64,000 bases of DNA, taken from the NCBI RefSeq assembly GCF_023652955.1, contig NZ_JAKLOY010000011.1, positions 62,001 to 126,000 of the forward strand. Direction: 5' to 3'. Positions 42,316 to 50,068 of this stretch are shown here, piece by piece; positions within the stretch are counted from its first letter, which is position 1; the number at the start of each line of letters is the position of its first letter. The notes under the pieces are model-generated. The model saw only the letters and a list, made by a program, of their open reading frames with translations, was not told the DNA's origin and made no database searches. The position numbers were made by a program, and so were the translations under genes. The stretch comes from Geomonas sp. Red32. Its GTDB lineage: Bacteria; Desulfobacterota; Desulfuromonadia; Geobacterales; Geobacteraceae.

Positions 42316-43875
42316 CGGGGGTGAGGATGGGGGTGCGTTTCCGGCCGTCCGGTTCCACCACCCGCCGCCCAGCGCCTGGAAAAGGGCGGCGCTGTCGGCT
42401 AAACGCGCGGCCTGCGCCTGGGCCAGTGTGATCCTTGCCTGCAGGTACAGCCTTTCGGCGTCCAAGAGCAGGAGATAGTTGACGGCCCCGGCATCGTACT
42501 GCTTCCGGGTCAAATCGAAACTTGCCTTGGCTGCCTGCTCGGCGTCGGACTGAGCCCTGAGCGCCTTGGCGTCGAGCTCCAGCGCCCTGAGCACGTCGGC
42601 GACGTTCTGGAAGGCCTGCAGCACGGTGGCCCGGTACTGGGCCGCCGCCTGTTCGTAAGCCGCCTCGGCCGCCCGCTTCCTGGCCCGCAGCTCCCCGCCG
42701 TGAAAGAGCGGCTGCACGATTCCGGCGCCGATCGACCAGACCGAGCCGCTCGTGAAGAGGTCGGCGAAGGTGGTGCTCTGGGGACCGAAGCTCCCGCTCA
42801 GGGTGATCTTGGGAAAAAGGTTCGACTCGGCCACCCCGACCTGGGCGGAGGCCTGGTGGAGGATCTCCTCGGCAGCCAGGACGTCGGGGCGCTGGCGCAC
42901 CAACTCGGAGGGGAGCGAAAGCGGCAACTCCTGGGGAAGCTGGAGACCGGCCAGGTCGAACTCGGGGAGCGCACCCGATTCGGAGGGGAATCTCCCGGCC
43001 AAGACCGCCATCTGGTGACGCGACTGGGCCAGCTCTTTCTCGAGCGGCGGGAGCGAGGTCTTGGTCTGCGCCAGCTGGGCCTGCTGGGCCAAAAGTTCCG
43101 GCCTGGTCCCGGCCCCCAGCTCCAGGCGCCGCTCCATGAGCCTCACCTCCTCATCCTGGGCGGCGATCATCGCTCCCACCTCCCGGATGCGGGCCTTGAG
43201 GGAGGCCTGCTGCACCGCGGTGGTGACCAGGTTGGAGCTCAGCGTGAGGTGGGATCCTTCCAGGAGATAGCGCTGGTAGTCGAGCTGGGCCTGGGAGGCC
43301 TCCAGGGCGCGGCGCTCGCCGCCGGCCAGGTCGAGGTTGTAGGAGACCTGCACGGAGGCGTTGTAAAGGGTGAAGGTGGAGCTCGGTGCGTTGGGCTGAC
43401 CGAAGGCGGCGCTGGAGAATTTCTGACGCTGGACGGCAAAGTTGGCGTCGGCAGTAGGTAGCAGCGTCCCGAACTGGGCGCGCCGGTTCTCCTCGGCTTC
43501 CCGCAGGGCGGCCTGCGCCGCCGCCAGGTTGGGGCTGTTCTTCACCGCCAGCGCAATCAGGTCGTTGAGCGGCTGGTTACGGAACAGCGTCCACCACTCG
43601 GCGGGAATCTCGCGGCCGCTCACGATTTTCTGCTCTCCCCCCTGCGGCACTGGTGCGCTGGCGGTGGTAGCAGGAAGCGGCTGTCCGGTAAAAGTGGAAA
43701 CGGTGGGCGCGGGGGGACGATGGAAATCGGGGCCTACCGCACAGCCGGAAAGAACCAGGACGAGGGCGGCCAGCAAGGTTGCCACGCCCTTTCTTCCTAT
43801 CCAGTGACTGGGGTTGGTTTCTATCAGCGGGAGAGTACTGTCTGAAAGATATCGTGTGAGAAAGGTTTCTGTCAT
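42304..43875 (-). CDS. RND efflux outer-membrane channel lipoprotein (NodT/OprM family)
   Basis: A TolC-like channel lipoprotein. The lipobox is LSGC (Cys near residue 45), followed by the family start AVGPDFHRP; two outer-membrane efflux repeats of coiled-coil helices run from about 105 to 300 and 315 to 505. It provides the exit duct of the pump. The N-terminus is uncertain: the first 30 codons are AT-rich and lack a ribosome site, while GTG at 43785 has AGGAAG upstream, though that would remove basic residues of the signal. The C-terminal PPSSPPPSP is encoded by a palindromic repeat element. Confidence 0.92.
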   Translation of the reverse strand: MTETFLTRYLSDSTLPLIETNPSHWIGRKGVATLLAALVLVLSGCAVGPDFHRPPAPTVSTFTGQPLPATTASAPVPQGGEQKIVSGREIPAEWWTLFRNQPLNDLIALAVKNSPNLAAAQAALREAEENRRAQFGTLLPTADANFAVQRQKFSSAAFGQPNAPSSTFTLYNASVQVSYNLDLAGGERRALEASQAQLDYQRYLLEGSHLTLSSNLVTTAVQQASLKARIREVGAMIAAQDEEVRLMERRLELGAGTRPELLAQQAQLAQTKTSLPPLEKELAQSRHQMAVLAGRFPSESGALPEFDLAGLQLPQELPLSLPSELVRQRPDVLAAEEILHQASAQVGVAESNLFPKITLSGSFGPQSTTFADLFTSGSVWSIGAGIVQPLFHGGELRARKRAAEAAYEQAAAQYRATVLQAFQNVADVLRALELDAKALRAQSDAEQAAKASFDLTRKQYDAGAVNYLLLLDAERLYLQARITLAQAQAARLADSAALFQALGGGWWNRTAGNAPPSSPPPSP

Positions 43876-44000
43876 CGGGCTACCAGAGGGCTTCCTTTTA
43901 TTCAGTGTCGGGTCCCGTTGACAGCTTGCCGGGGAATAAGGCGTAATGATAACAAAGTCTCAGCTAAAGGCAATCATTCAGGCTGCCCTCAGCCAGGACT

Positions 44001-44063
44001 GACCTGTCTGACCTGTCTGACCTGTCTGACCTGTCTGACCTGTCTGACCTGTCTGACCTGTCT
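44001..44063. repeat. Seven perfect tandem copies of a 9-bp unit
   Basis: GACCTGTCT is repeated seven times without a mismatch and trails into related CAGTCAGTCAGACAG and GTACGTCAGGC blocks up to the MATE gene stop. Perfect identity suggests a recently expanded, variable-number array. Confidence 0.95.
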
Positions 44064-44117
44064 GACAGTCGGCAGCAGTCAGTCAGACAGCCAGCCGGCA
44101 GTGCGTCAGGCAGTACG

Positions 44118-45473
44118 TCAGGCGGGGCGTTCCTGGCCGGTGCCGTCCAGAAGCACCTGGATCCCGCGCCAGGCGCCGGTGCGAAACCGGAGCGACCAGA
44201 TGACCGCGGTGACCAGCACGTAGAAGGTGGCGAGCCCCCATTCGGCTTCCAGGCTCGGGGCGAGATGCCCTATCGCCCAGAGGGCGGCGAGGAAAAAGGA
44301 GGAGCTGACCAGGAAACTGCGGGCGGTCCAGTGGGTGTCCCCGGCGGAGGCCAGGATACAGCCCAATATAACGTTGGCGGCGTCGAACAGACAGTAGAAG
44401 GCGACGAACTTCATGATCACGGCCCCCGTCTCGACGATGGCTGCGCCTTCCGCCCCACTTCCGGCAAAGAAGGAGAAAAGCGGAGCCGAAAGGGTGGCGA
44501 AAACGACTGCCATGCTCGCCATCCACCCCTCGCAGACCACCAGCGCCTGCAGGGCGATCTCCGGGACCTCCTCGTCGCGTCCCGCCCCGCGCGCGTGCCC
44601 CACCAGGATGCCCGCGGCCTGGCCAAGCCCGAGGGCCGGGAAGAAGGCGGCGCCGTTGATCCGGAAGGCGATGCTGGAGGCGGCAAGCTCGGCGGTTCCC
44701 AGCCTCCCGACCACCACCAGAAAGAGGGTCCAGGCGATCAGTTCTCCGCTGATGCGAAGCCCCATGGGGGCGGCCAAGGAGAGGAAGTGCCGGTACTCCA
44801 CCCAGTTGAAGGCGCGCGCCTTTCTGTCCGAGAAGCCCCCGGCGCGGACGAAGATGAGGGTGTAGAGAAGGGCGGAGACCGCCTGGGCGGCGACGGTGGC
44901 TATGGCGGCGCCGGAGATCCCCAGGCGCGGGCAGCCCCATTCGCCGAGCACCAGCCCCCAGGCGAGCAGCGCATTGACGGCAAAGGAGACGAAGGTGACG
45001 GCGGTGACCACCACGGGGCGGCCGATGCCCGAGAGCCATCCGGCCAGCGCGGAACAGATGACCGGGAAGAAGGAGCCCACCATGCAGATCCAGAAGTAGG
45101 CGATCTCGTCCCGGGCCACCTCCGGCTGGTGGCCGGTCAGAAGGAATAGCTGCGCGATGGGCCAGGCCAGCAAAAGGGCGGCGATGCCGGAGAGAAGCGC
45201 GGTGTGGATGCCGAGCCAGGCCGAGGCGCGGACCCCTTCGGCATCGGCGCTTCCGTGGTTGTGGGCGACAAAAGTCCCCGCGTAGCCGGCGGTGCCGAAC
45301 AGAAAGCCCTGGAAGAGGATGACCGCCATCCCCGCCGGACCGATCGCCGCCACCGCCTGGCTGGAGTGCCGGGAAAGGACGATGGCGTCGATGATCTGCA
45401 TGAGGGTGATGGTCGAGGTGGAAAGTATCATGGGGCCTGCCAGCTTGAGCAGGCGCGGGACGTGCTTGAACAT
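44118..45473 (-). CDS. MATE-family efflux transporter
   Basis: A 451-residue inner-membrane transporter with 12 predicted spans in two homologous halves, matching the MATE family of cation-driven multidrug exporters. Recognisable are the LKLAGPMILSTSTITLMQIIDAIVLSRHS opening in part, the GTAGYAGTFVAHNHG loop and, in the second half, GLGQAAGILVGHARGAG. The start is the Met of MFKHVPRLL with AAAGG 6 bases upstream; an open frame extends 17 codons further. It lies upstream of the RND operon on the same strand, separated by a gap holding the 9-bp array. Confidence 0.92.
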   Translation of the reverse strand: MFKHVPRLLKLAGPMILSTSTITLMQIIDAIVLSRHSSQAVAAIGPAGMAVILFQGFLFGTAGYAGTFVAHNHGSADAEGVRASAWLGIHTALLSGIAALLLAWPIAQLFLLTGHQPEVARDEIAYFWICMVGSFFPVICSALAGWLSGIGRPVVVTAVTFVSFAVNALLAWGLVLGEWGCPRLGISGAAIATVAAQAVSALLYTLIFVRAGGFSDRKARAFNWVEYRHFLSLAAPMGLRISGELIAWTLFLVVVGRLGTAELAASSIAFRINGAAFFPALGLGQAAGILVGHARGAGRDEEVPEIALQALVVCEGWMASMAVVFATLSAPLFSFFAGSGAEGAAIVETGAVIMKFVAFYCLFDAANVILGCILASAGDTHWTARSFLVSSSFFLAALWAIGHLAPSLEAEWGLATFYVLVTAVIWSLRFRTGAWRGIQVLLDGTGQERPA

Positions 45474-45569
45474 GGAAACCTTTACGGGAGGTAGCAGATT
45501 TTCACAACCGCCGCAGAGTACCACTCGGAGAGAAGAGAATCGAGAGAATCTTTCAGCCTGAAGAAGCGA

Positions 45570-47003
45570 TTACCCCTCGATCTGCAGGCGCTCGAAGCGG
45601 CGGCGCTGGACGACGGCCAGACGGAGGATGATACGGTCGGATTCGTAGTTGGGACCGATGCAGACCATGTCGTAGATCCCGCCGAAACGGACGTCCCCCC
45701 CTGCCAGTGCACGCAGCTTGCCGTCGCTCCCCAGCATGTAGCCGTCGAAGTGGGTCCAGATCTCCTGGCTCCCCCACCCGCGCTCTCTGCCGATCCGGGT
45801 GTGGAGATCGGAGGGGATGCAGACCAGCCGGAAGCGGGCCGGATCCAGCCCGAGGAGATCCTTCACACACGTTCCTCCCCGCTCGGCGAGTACCGCCTCG
45901 ATCTGCTGGCGGGTCAGCGAGTCGCGCCGCTTCAGGCCGAGCGCCTCCAGAAGCGGCGTCACCGGCAGGGTGCTCCCCGCCGCCGGTTCCTCGAAATCCT
46001 CGACCAGCCCGTCCTCCTCGGCAATGCAGGGGAGGTAGCGGATCCCGCAGGAGTTGACCAGCGGGTGCAGCACGAAGAGCTCGACCCGGCTCCTGAGCGC
46101 CTGGGGGACGTCGGCAGGGAGCGGCAGCGAGGAGAGCCGCAGCGCCCTCCCCTGCTCGCTCTCCTCCCCGGCGAAGGTCGGGCTCCAGATGTGCGGAAGG
46201 AGCTTCAGGTACTGCTGGGTGTGGGATTCGACGTGGAAACGGGCAAAGCCCAGCTCCTGGGCCCGCCTGAGCACTTGGGCGGGAAAGTCGTAGCGGTAGG
46301 CCTCGCTGCGGACCTTGCCGGTTTCGCCGCCGCCGGCCGCGGCGCCTGTGCTCGTCCCGCCGCCGGAGAGGGAGCCGGCCAGCTCGGTCAGCTTGTCGAA
46401 ATTCCCCTTCTCGAGCGCTTCGTGAGCCTCCTGGCGGAGGAGTTCCGGTGAGGCCGCCGCTTTGAAGACCGAAGCAGGCCGGATCACCGCCGTCGAGCTC
46501 TCCTCGGCGAAAGCGAGCCGCCTCTCGAAGTAGAAATCCCTGCACTCGGGGTCGTTTTTCGCGAGCGTTTCCAGATCCGCCATTCCCCGCTCCCGCAGGG
46601 CTGGGAGCTCCTTCAGGGCCCTTCCCGCCAAGGCCGCCATCCCCTGCGAGAAGGGGTCGAGGGGAAACCAGTTTTCCCGGTAGACGCTTTTCGCCAGGGC
46701 CAGCAGCGGGGCGTCGCTCTCCACCTCCTGCTTCATGGTCTGCAGCTCCCGGCTCATCTCCTGCACCGAGCTCCAGTTTCCCTGCATCATGGCGTTCTCG
46801 ATCCTGTTGGGGAGGAGGTTCAGCTCGTTCTCCATCCGGAACAGTCCGCGATACCTCTCCGGGGTCATCGCCCGGGAAAGGAGCTCGCGGGCCCGGTCCA
46901 GGTAAAGGTCGCGGAAAAGGGTGTCGATCTCTCCCAGCGACAAAAGGGTTGCGATCACGCTCTTCGGGTCACTTCCGTTGGCCGCCACCTCGTTCATCTC
47001 CAT
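45570..47003 (-). CDS. Unrecognised 477-aa protein
   Basis: A soluble 477-residue protein with no signal peptide or membrane span and no family I recognise. The first 240 residues are largely helical; a Gly/Ser/Ala-rich break (SGGGTSTGAAAGGG) near residue 220 divides it from a mixed alpha/beta half that includes LHTRIGRERGWGSQEIWTHFDGYML and ends VVQRRRFERLQIEG. GAAGGGGAGG before the ATG and strong GC3 bias support it as real. It is divergent from the ferritin-like gene with a 202-base shared upstream region, so joint control is possible. Confidence 0.8.
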   Translation of the reverse strand: MEMNEVAANGSDPKSVIATLLSLGEIDTLFRDLYLDRARELLSRAMTPERYRGLFRMENELNLLPNRIENAMMQGNWSSVQEMSRELQTMKQEVESDAPLLALAKSVYRENWFPLDPFSQGMAALAGRALKELPALRERGMADLETLAKNDPECRDFYFERRLAFAEESSTAVIRPASVFKAAASPELLRQEAHEALEKGNFDKLTELAGSLSGGGTSTGAAAGGGETGKVRSEAYRYDFPAQVLRRAQELGFARFHVESHTQQYLKLLPHIWSPTFAGEESEQGRALRLSSLPLPADVPQALRSRVELFVLHPLVNSCGIRYLPCIAEEDGLVEDFEEPAAGSTLPVTPLLEALGLKRRDSLTRQQIEAVLAERGGTCVKDLLGLDPARFRLVCIPSDLHTRIGRERGWGSQEIWTHFDGYMLGSDGKLRALAGGDVRFGGIYDMVCIGPNYESDRIILRLAVVQRRRFERLQIEG

Positions 47004-47205
47004 GGTCCCCTCCCCTTCTGGATACCTGGAAACTATACCATCACTTTCAGTGTCCTCCCCCCCCTCGCCTTTCCCTCGCCGCTCCTTCATTGAACAAGCG
47101 GCAACGGAACATTTTATACTGGACAAAATCCGGGGGTACCGGGCATTTTACTCAAGCCGAGAAAGGTTTTTACCGAAACGTAGATAGAAAAAGGAGGCAC
47201 TCCGA

Positions 47206-47970
47206 GTGAGATCATCCCTAAAAGATAACAATGCGGTCCAGCCGCTTTCCCTGGAAATGAAGGTAGTGCTCGACCGTTGTGAAAGGATCGAAACTACCTG
47301 TGCCGAAATCTACCGGGTCTTTGCCCACATGCATGCGGAATATCCCAAGCTGCAGGCGCTTTGGTTCAGTACGGCGGAAGACGAGGTACAGCACGCCTCC
47401 CAATTCAACCTCCTCTCCCGCATGAAGGGGGGGAGCATCGCCGGGATCACCGTCGAGGTAGGGGATGCCGACTCCGTGCTGGGGGACCTGGAGCTCCTCC
47501 TCGCCCGGGTAAGGAACGAGTTCGTACCGCCTGACCTGGCCCTCCAGATAGCGGTCAGGGTCGAAAACCACCTGACGAGCTTTCACTCCACCTCGGTCGT
47601 CCTTTGCAAGGATGAAGCGCTCCAGCGGCTTTTGCAGGCGATGATGTCCAACGACGACCGGCATATCGAGAGGCTGGAGCAGGCGCTCAAGGAGTTCCAG
47701 GCAGCCAGGGATGCCTTCAATACCGTGCTCAGAAAGGTGGAAGGGCTCTTCGAGGAGATCGGCGAGGTGAGCCTCTCCCGGGTGCAGACCCTCAAGGTGG
47801 CCATCAAGTTCGAGTCGCTGCTGGCGCGTTACCGCCGGGGGGTCCTCCAGTCCGGCAACGATCCGGGATTGGAGCCGGTACTGAGGAGGCTGATCGAGAA
47901 CAACGAGGGTGAGGTGGGAATGATCGAAGAGGCGCTCGAGGAGCTGCTGGCCGCCCAGCCCCAGGCTTAG
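47206..47970 (+). CDS. Ferritin-like / rubrerythrin-like diiron protein
   Basis: A 254-residue helical protein. The first half resembles a ferritin-like four-helix bundle: RIETTCAEIYRVFA (E29/E34) and AEDEVQHASQF (E60, H63); the next helix pair gives VRVENHLTSFHS (E120) and DDRHIERL (D151, H153), so a two-iron site is likely. The last 80 residues add further helices of similar style without clear ligands. Function may be iron storage, peroxide reduction or sensing; no rubredoxin domain is present. It starts at GTG, with AAGGAGG 9 bases upstream. Confidence 0.75.
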   Translation: MRSSLKDNNAVQPLSLEMKVVLDRCERIETTCAEIYRVFAHMHAEYPKLQALWFSTAEDEVQHASQFNLLSRMKGGSIAGITVEVGDADSVLGDLELLLARVRNEFVPPDLALQIAVRVENHLTSFHSTSVVLCKDEALQRLLQAMMSNDDRHIERLEQALKEFQAARDAFNTVLRKVEGLFEEIGEVSLSRVQTLKVAIKFESLLARYRRGVLQSGNDPGLEPVLRRLIENNEGEVGMIEEALEELLAAQPQA

Positions 47971-47972
47971 GA

Positions 47973-47994
47973 GGGGGGGCATCCAGGCCCCCCC
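47973..47994 (+). terminator. Hairpin after the ferritin-like gene
   Basis: Seven G and seven C residues pair around CATCCAGG immediately after the stop codon. The following bases are not T-rich, so termination strength is doubtful. Confidence 0.4.
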
Positions 47995-48012
47995 GTTAAC
48001 GCCCAGCCGGGG

Positions 48013-49953
48013 TCAGACGGTCTCCCGGATGACCTTTTTCAGATCGGAGAGCTTGTACGGTTTCTGGATGAAGCCGGCGAGCCCCTTGCCGACGAATTTC
48101 TGGGTGACGTCCTGCTCGTTGTAGCCGCTGGACATGATCACCTTTACCCCCGGGTCGAGCGCCTTCAGCTCACGGAAGCAGCGTTCGCCGTCCATGTGCG
48201 GCATGGTCAGGTCGAGGACCACCAGCGTTACGTTTCCGGCCAGGCGGAAGCGTTCCAGCGCCTCGCGGCCGTCGCAGGCGGTGGCCACCTCGAACCCGAG
48301 CTCCCGCAGCATCTTCCCGCCGGTCGCCCGCACCGTCTCCTCGTCGTCCACCAGGAGCACCGTCCCGCTCCCCCGCCACCCGTCCTCTTCCGGGCCCTCG
48401 GTTAAGAGCTCGGCCGGCTTGCCGCTCGCCGGGAAGAGGAGCTTGAAGGTGGTCCCCTTCCCCAGCTCGCTGTAGACCCTGATGGAGCCTTTGTGCCCGC
48501 GCACGATCCCCTGCACGGCGGCCATCCCGAGCCCGCGGCCGGTGAACTTGGTGGTGAAGAAGGGGTCGAAGACCTTGGCCTTGGTCGCCTCGTCCATCCC
48601 GCAGCCGGTGTCGCAGATCTCGAGGAAGACGTAGCTCCCCTCGGCGATCCCCTCGTCCATCCAGTTGTTCACCAGGTAGTCCCGGTCGCACTCCATCCAG
48701 CCGGTATTGATGGCAACCACCCCGCTCCGCTCCCCGATCGCTTCCGAGGCATTGATGATCAGGTTCATGATGACCTGGCGGATCTGGGTGGCGTCCGCCT
48801 CCATGGTGGGGAGACCGGCGCCGGGGTTGAAGCGGAGCACCGCCATCTTGGAGATGGAGACCTTCAGCATGTGGAGCATCTCGTCGACCAGTCGGTTGAG
48901 ATCGATGCTCTCCACCACGAACTTCCCCTTCCCCGAGTAGGCGAGCATCTGGCGGGCGAGGTCGGCGGCCCGCCCGGCCGAGCGGTTGATCTCCGCCAGG
49001 TTGTCGCAGACCGGCGACTCCTTGGGGACCTTCCTGAGTGCCAAGTCGGCGTTGCCGATGATGGCCATCAGTATGTTGTTGAAATCGTGGGCGATGCCGC
49101 CGGCGAGAATCCCCAGGCTCTCCAGCTTCTGGGCCTGCATGAGCTGCTTCTCCAGCTGGACGTTGGCCAACTGCTCGGCCTCGGCGCGCTTGCGGTCGGT
49201 GATGTCCCGCACGATGGAGCAGTAGTGCTCTTCTCCCTCGTAGCAGATGTAGTTGCCGGAGATCTCCACGTCGATGAGCCTGCCGTCGCTCGTCAGGTGC
49301 TTCCCCTCGCGCCGCAGCGACCCGTTCGCCTTCAGCTCGTCCCAGAAATGGGGCCAGCTCTCCAGGGAAAGGTCGGGGTTGAGATCGGTCACCGTCATCT
49401 GCAGCACCTTCTCGAGGGGGTATCCCAGGAACTCCGAAGCCGCCTGGTTGGCGTGCAGGATGCGGCCGTCGGAGGCGAACCAGTAAACCGGGGTGAAGAC
49501 CCGCTCCAGGGAGAAGGTCGCCATCTGGAGCTTGGCGTTGGTGGCCGAGAGCTCCTCGTTGAGGGCCTTGACCTCCTCCATGGTGGCGAGGATGCTCGGG
49601 AAGGAGATCGCCTGGGGGATGCGGGGGATGAAGGCGATGGCGGTAACCGCCGAAATGCCTGCGGTGAGCGCCTTGAGCACCCCCTCGATCCAGTAGTCGG
49701 GGCGGTAGATGGTGTAGGCCCCCATCAGGTGGGTGGTCCCACAGGAGAGGATGAAGGCGGCAAACATCAGAAAGATGCCGTAGAAGGGAAGATCGCGCCG
49801 CCGATAGGCGAAGTAGAACATGGCGAGCGGGATCGAATAGTAGGCGATGCCGGTGACGATGTCGGAACCGACGTGCAGGGCGAGCAGTCCCGGCTCCCAG
49901 TTCAGGCAGTAGCCGTGCTCCATGTAGTTACCGGTCATATGGCCGGAGTGCAT
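48013..49953 (-). CDS. Hybrid histidine kinase with ETR1-type ethylene-binding domain
   Basis: A 646-residue membrane kinase. Residues about 20-118 form three spans matching the plant ethylene-receptor sensor: D31, Y38, P42, I68, C71 and H75 align with ETR1 D25, Y32, P36, I62, C65 and H69 at identical spacing (SDIVTGIAYYSIP and FAAFILSCGTTHL). Then come a PAS domain (about 145-255), HisKA with phospho-His 289 (GGIAHDFNN), an ATPase domain with GCGMD and GRGLGM, and a C-terminal receiver with phospho-Asp in LVVLDLTMPHMDG. In plants C65 and H69 hold copper(I). Start is ATG 49953, AAGGAGG 6 bases upstream; the TTG two codons earlier overlaps that site. Confidence 0.93.
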   Translation of the reverse strand: MHSGHMTGNYMEHGYCLNWEPGLLALHVGSDIVTGIAYYSIPLAMFYFAYRRRDLPFYGIFLMFAAFILSCGTTHLMGAYTIYRPDYWIEGVLKALTAGISAVTAIAFIPRIPQAISFPSILATMEEVKALNEELSATNAKLQMATFSLERVFTPVYWFASDGRILHANQAASEFLGYPLEKVLQMTVTDLNPDLSLESWPHFWDELKANGSLRREGKHLTSDGRLIDVEISGNYICYEGEEHYCSIVRDITDRKRAEAEQLANVQLEKQLMQAQKLESLGILAGGIAHDFNNILMAIIGNADLALRKVPKESPVCDNLAEINRSAGRAADLARQMLAYSGKGKFVVESIDLNRLVDEMLHMLKVSISKMAVLRFNPGAGLPTMEADATQIRQVIMNLIINASEAIGERSGVVAINTGWMECDRDYLVNNWMDEGIAEGSYVFLEICDTGCGMDEATKAKVFDPFFTTKFTGRGLGMAAVQGIVRGHKGSIRVYSELGKGTTFKLLFPASGKPAELLTEGPEEDGWRGSGTVLLVDDEETVRATGGKMLRELGFEVATACDGREALERFRLAGNVTLVVLDLTMPHMDGERCFRELKALDPGVKVIMSSGYNEQDVTQKFVGKGLAGFIQKPYKLSDLKKVIRETV

Positions 49954-50068
49954 CCACAACCTCCTTGAGGGGCGGCCTTTTCTCTAGCGCTGCCGGAACG
50001 GCCACTGCCAGAAAATGGCGGTTTCACGGAGCGGAATGCTAGCAGTTTAGTGCCTAAAAAGCAAAGTG

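Noticed and set aside
44001-44063. CRISPR-like array
   Set aside because: The unit is 9 bp with no spacers and no cas genes nearby; it is a simple tandem repeat.
47100-47205. TTGAAC and TATACT upstream of the ferritin-like gene as a promoter
   Set aside because: The spacing is 19 bases, outside the usual range, so I did not list it.
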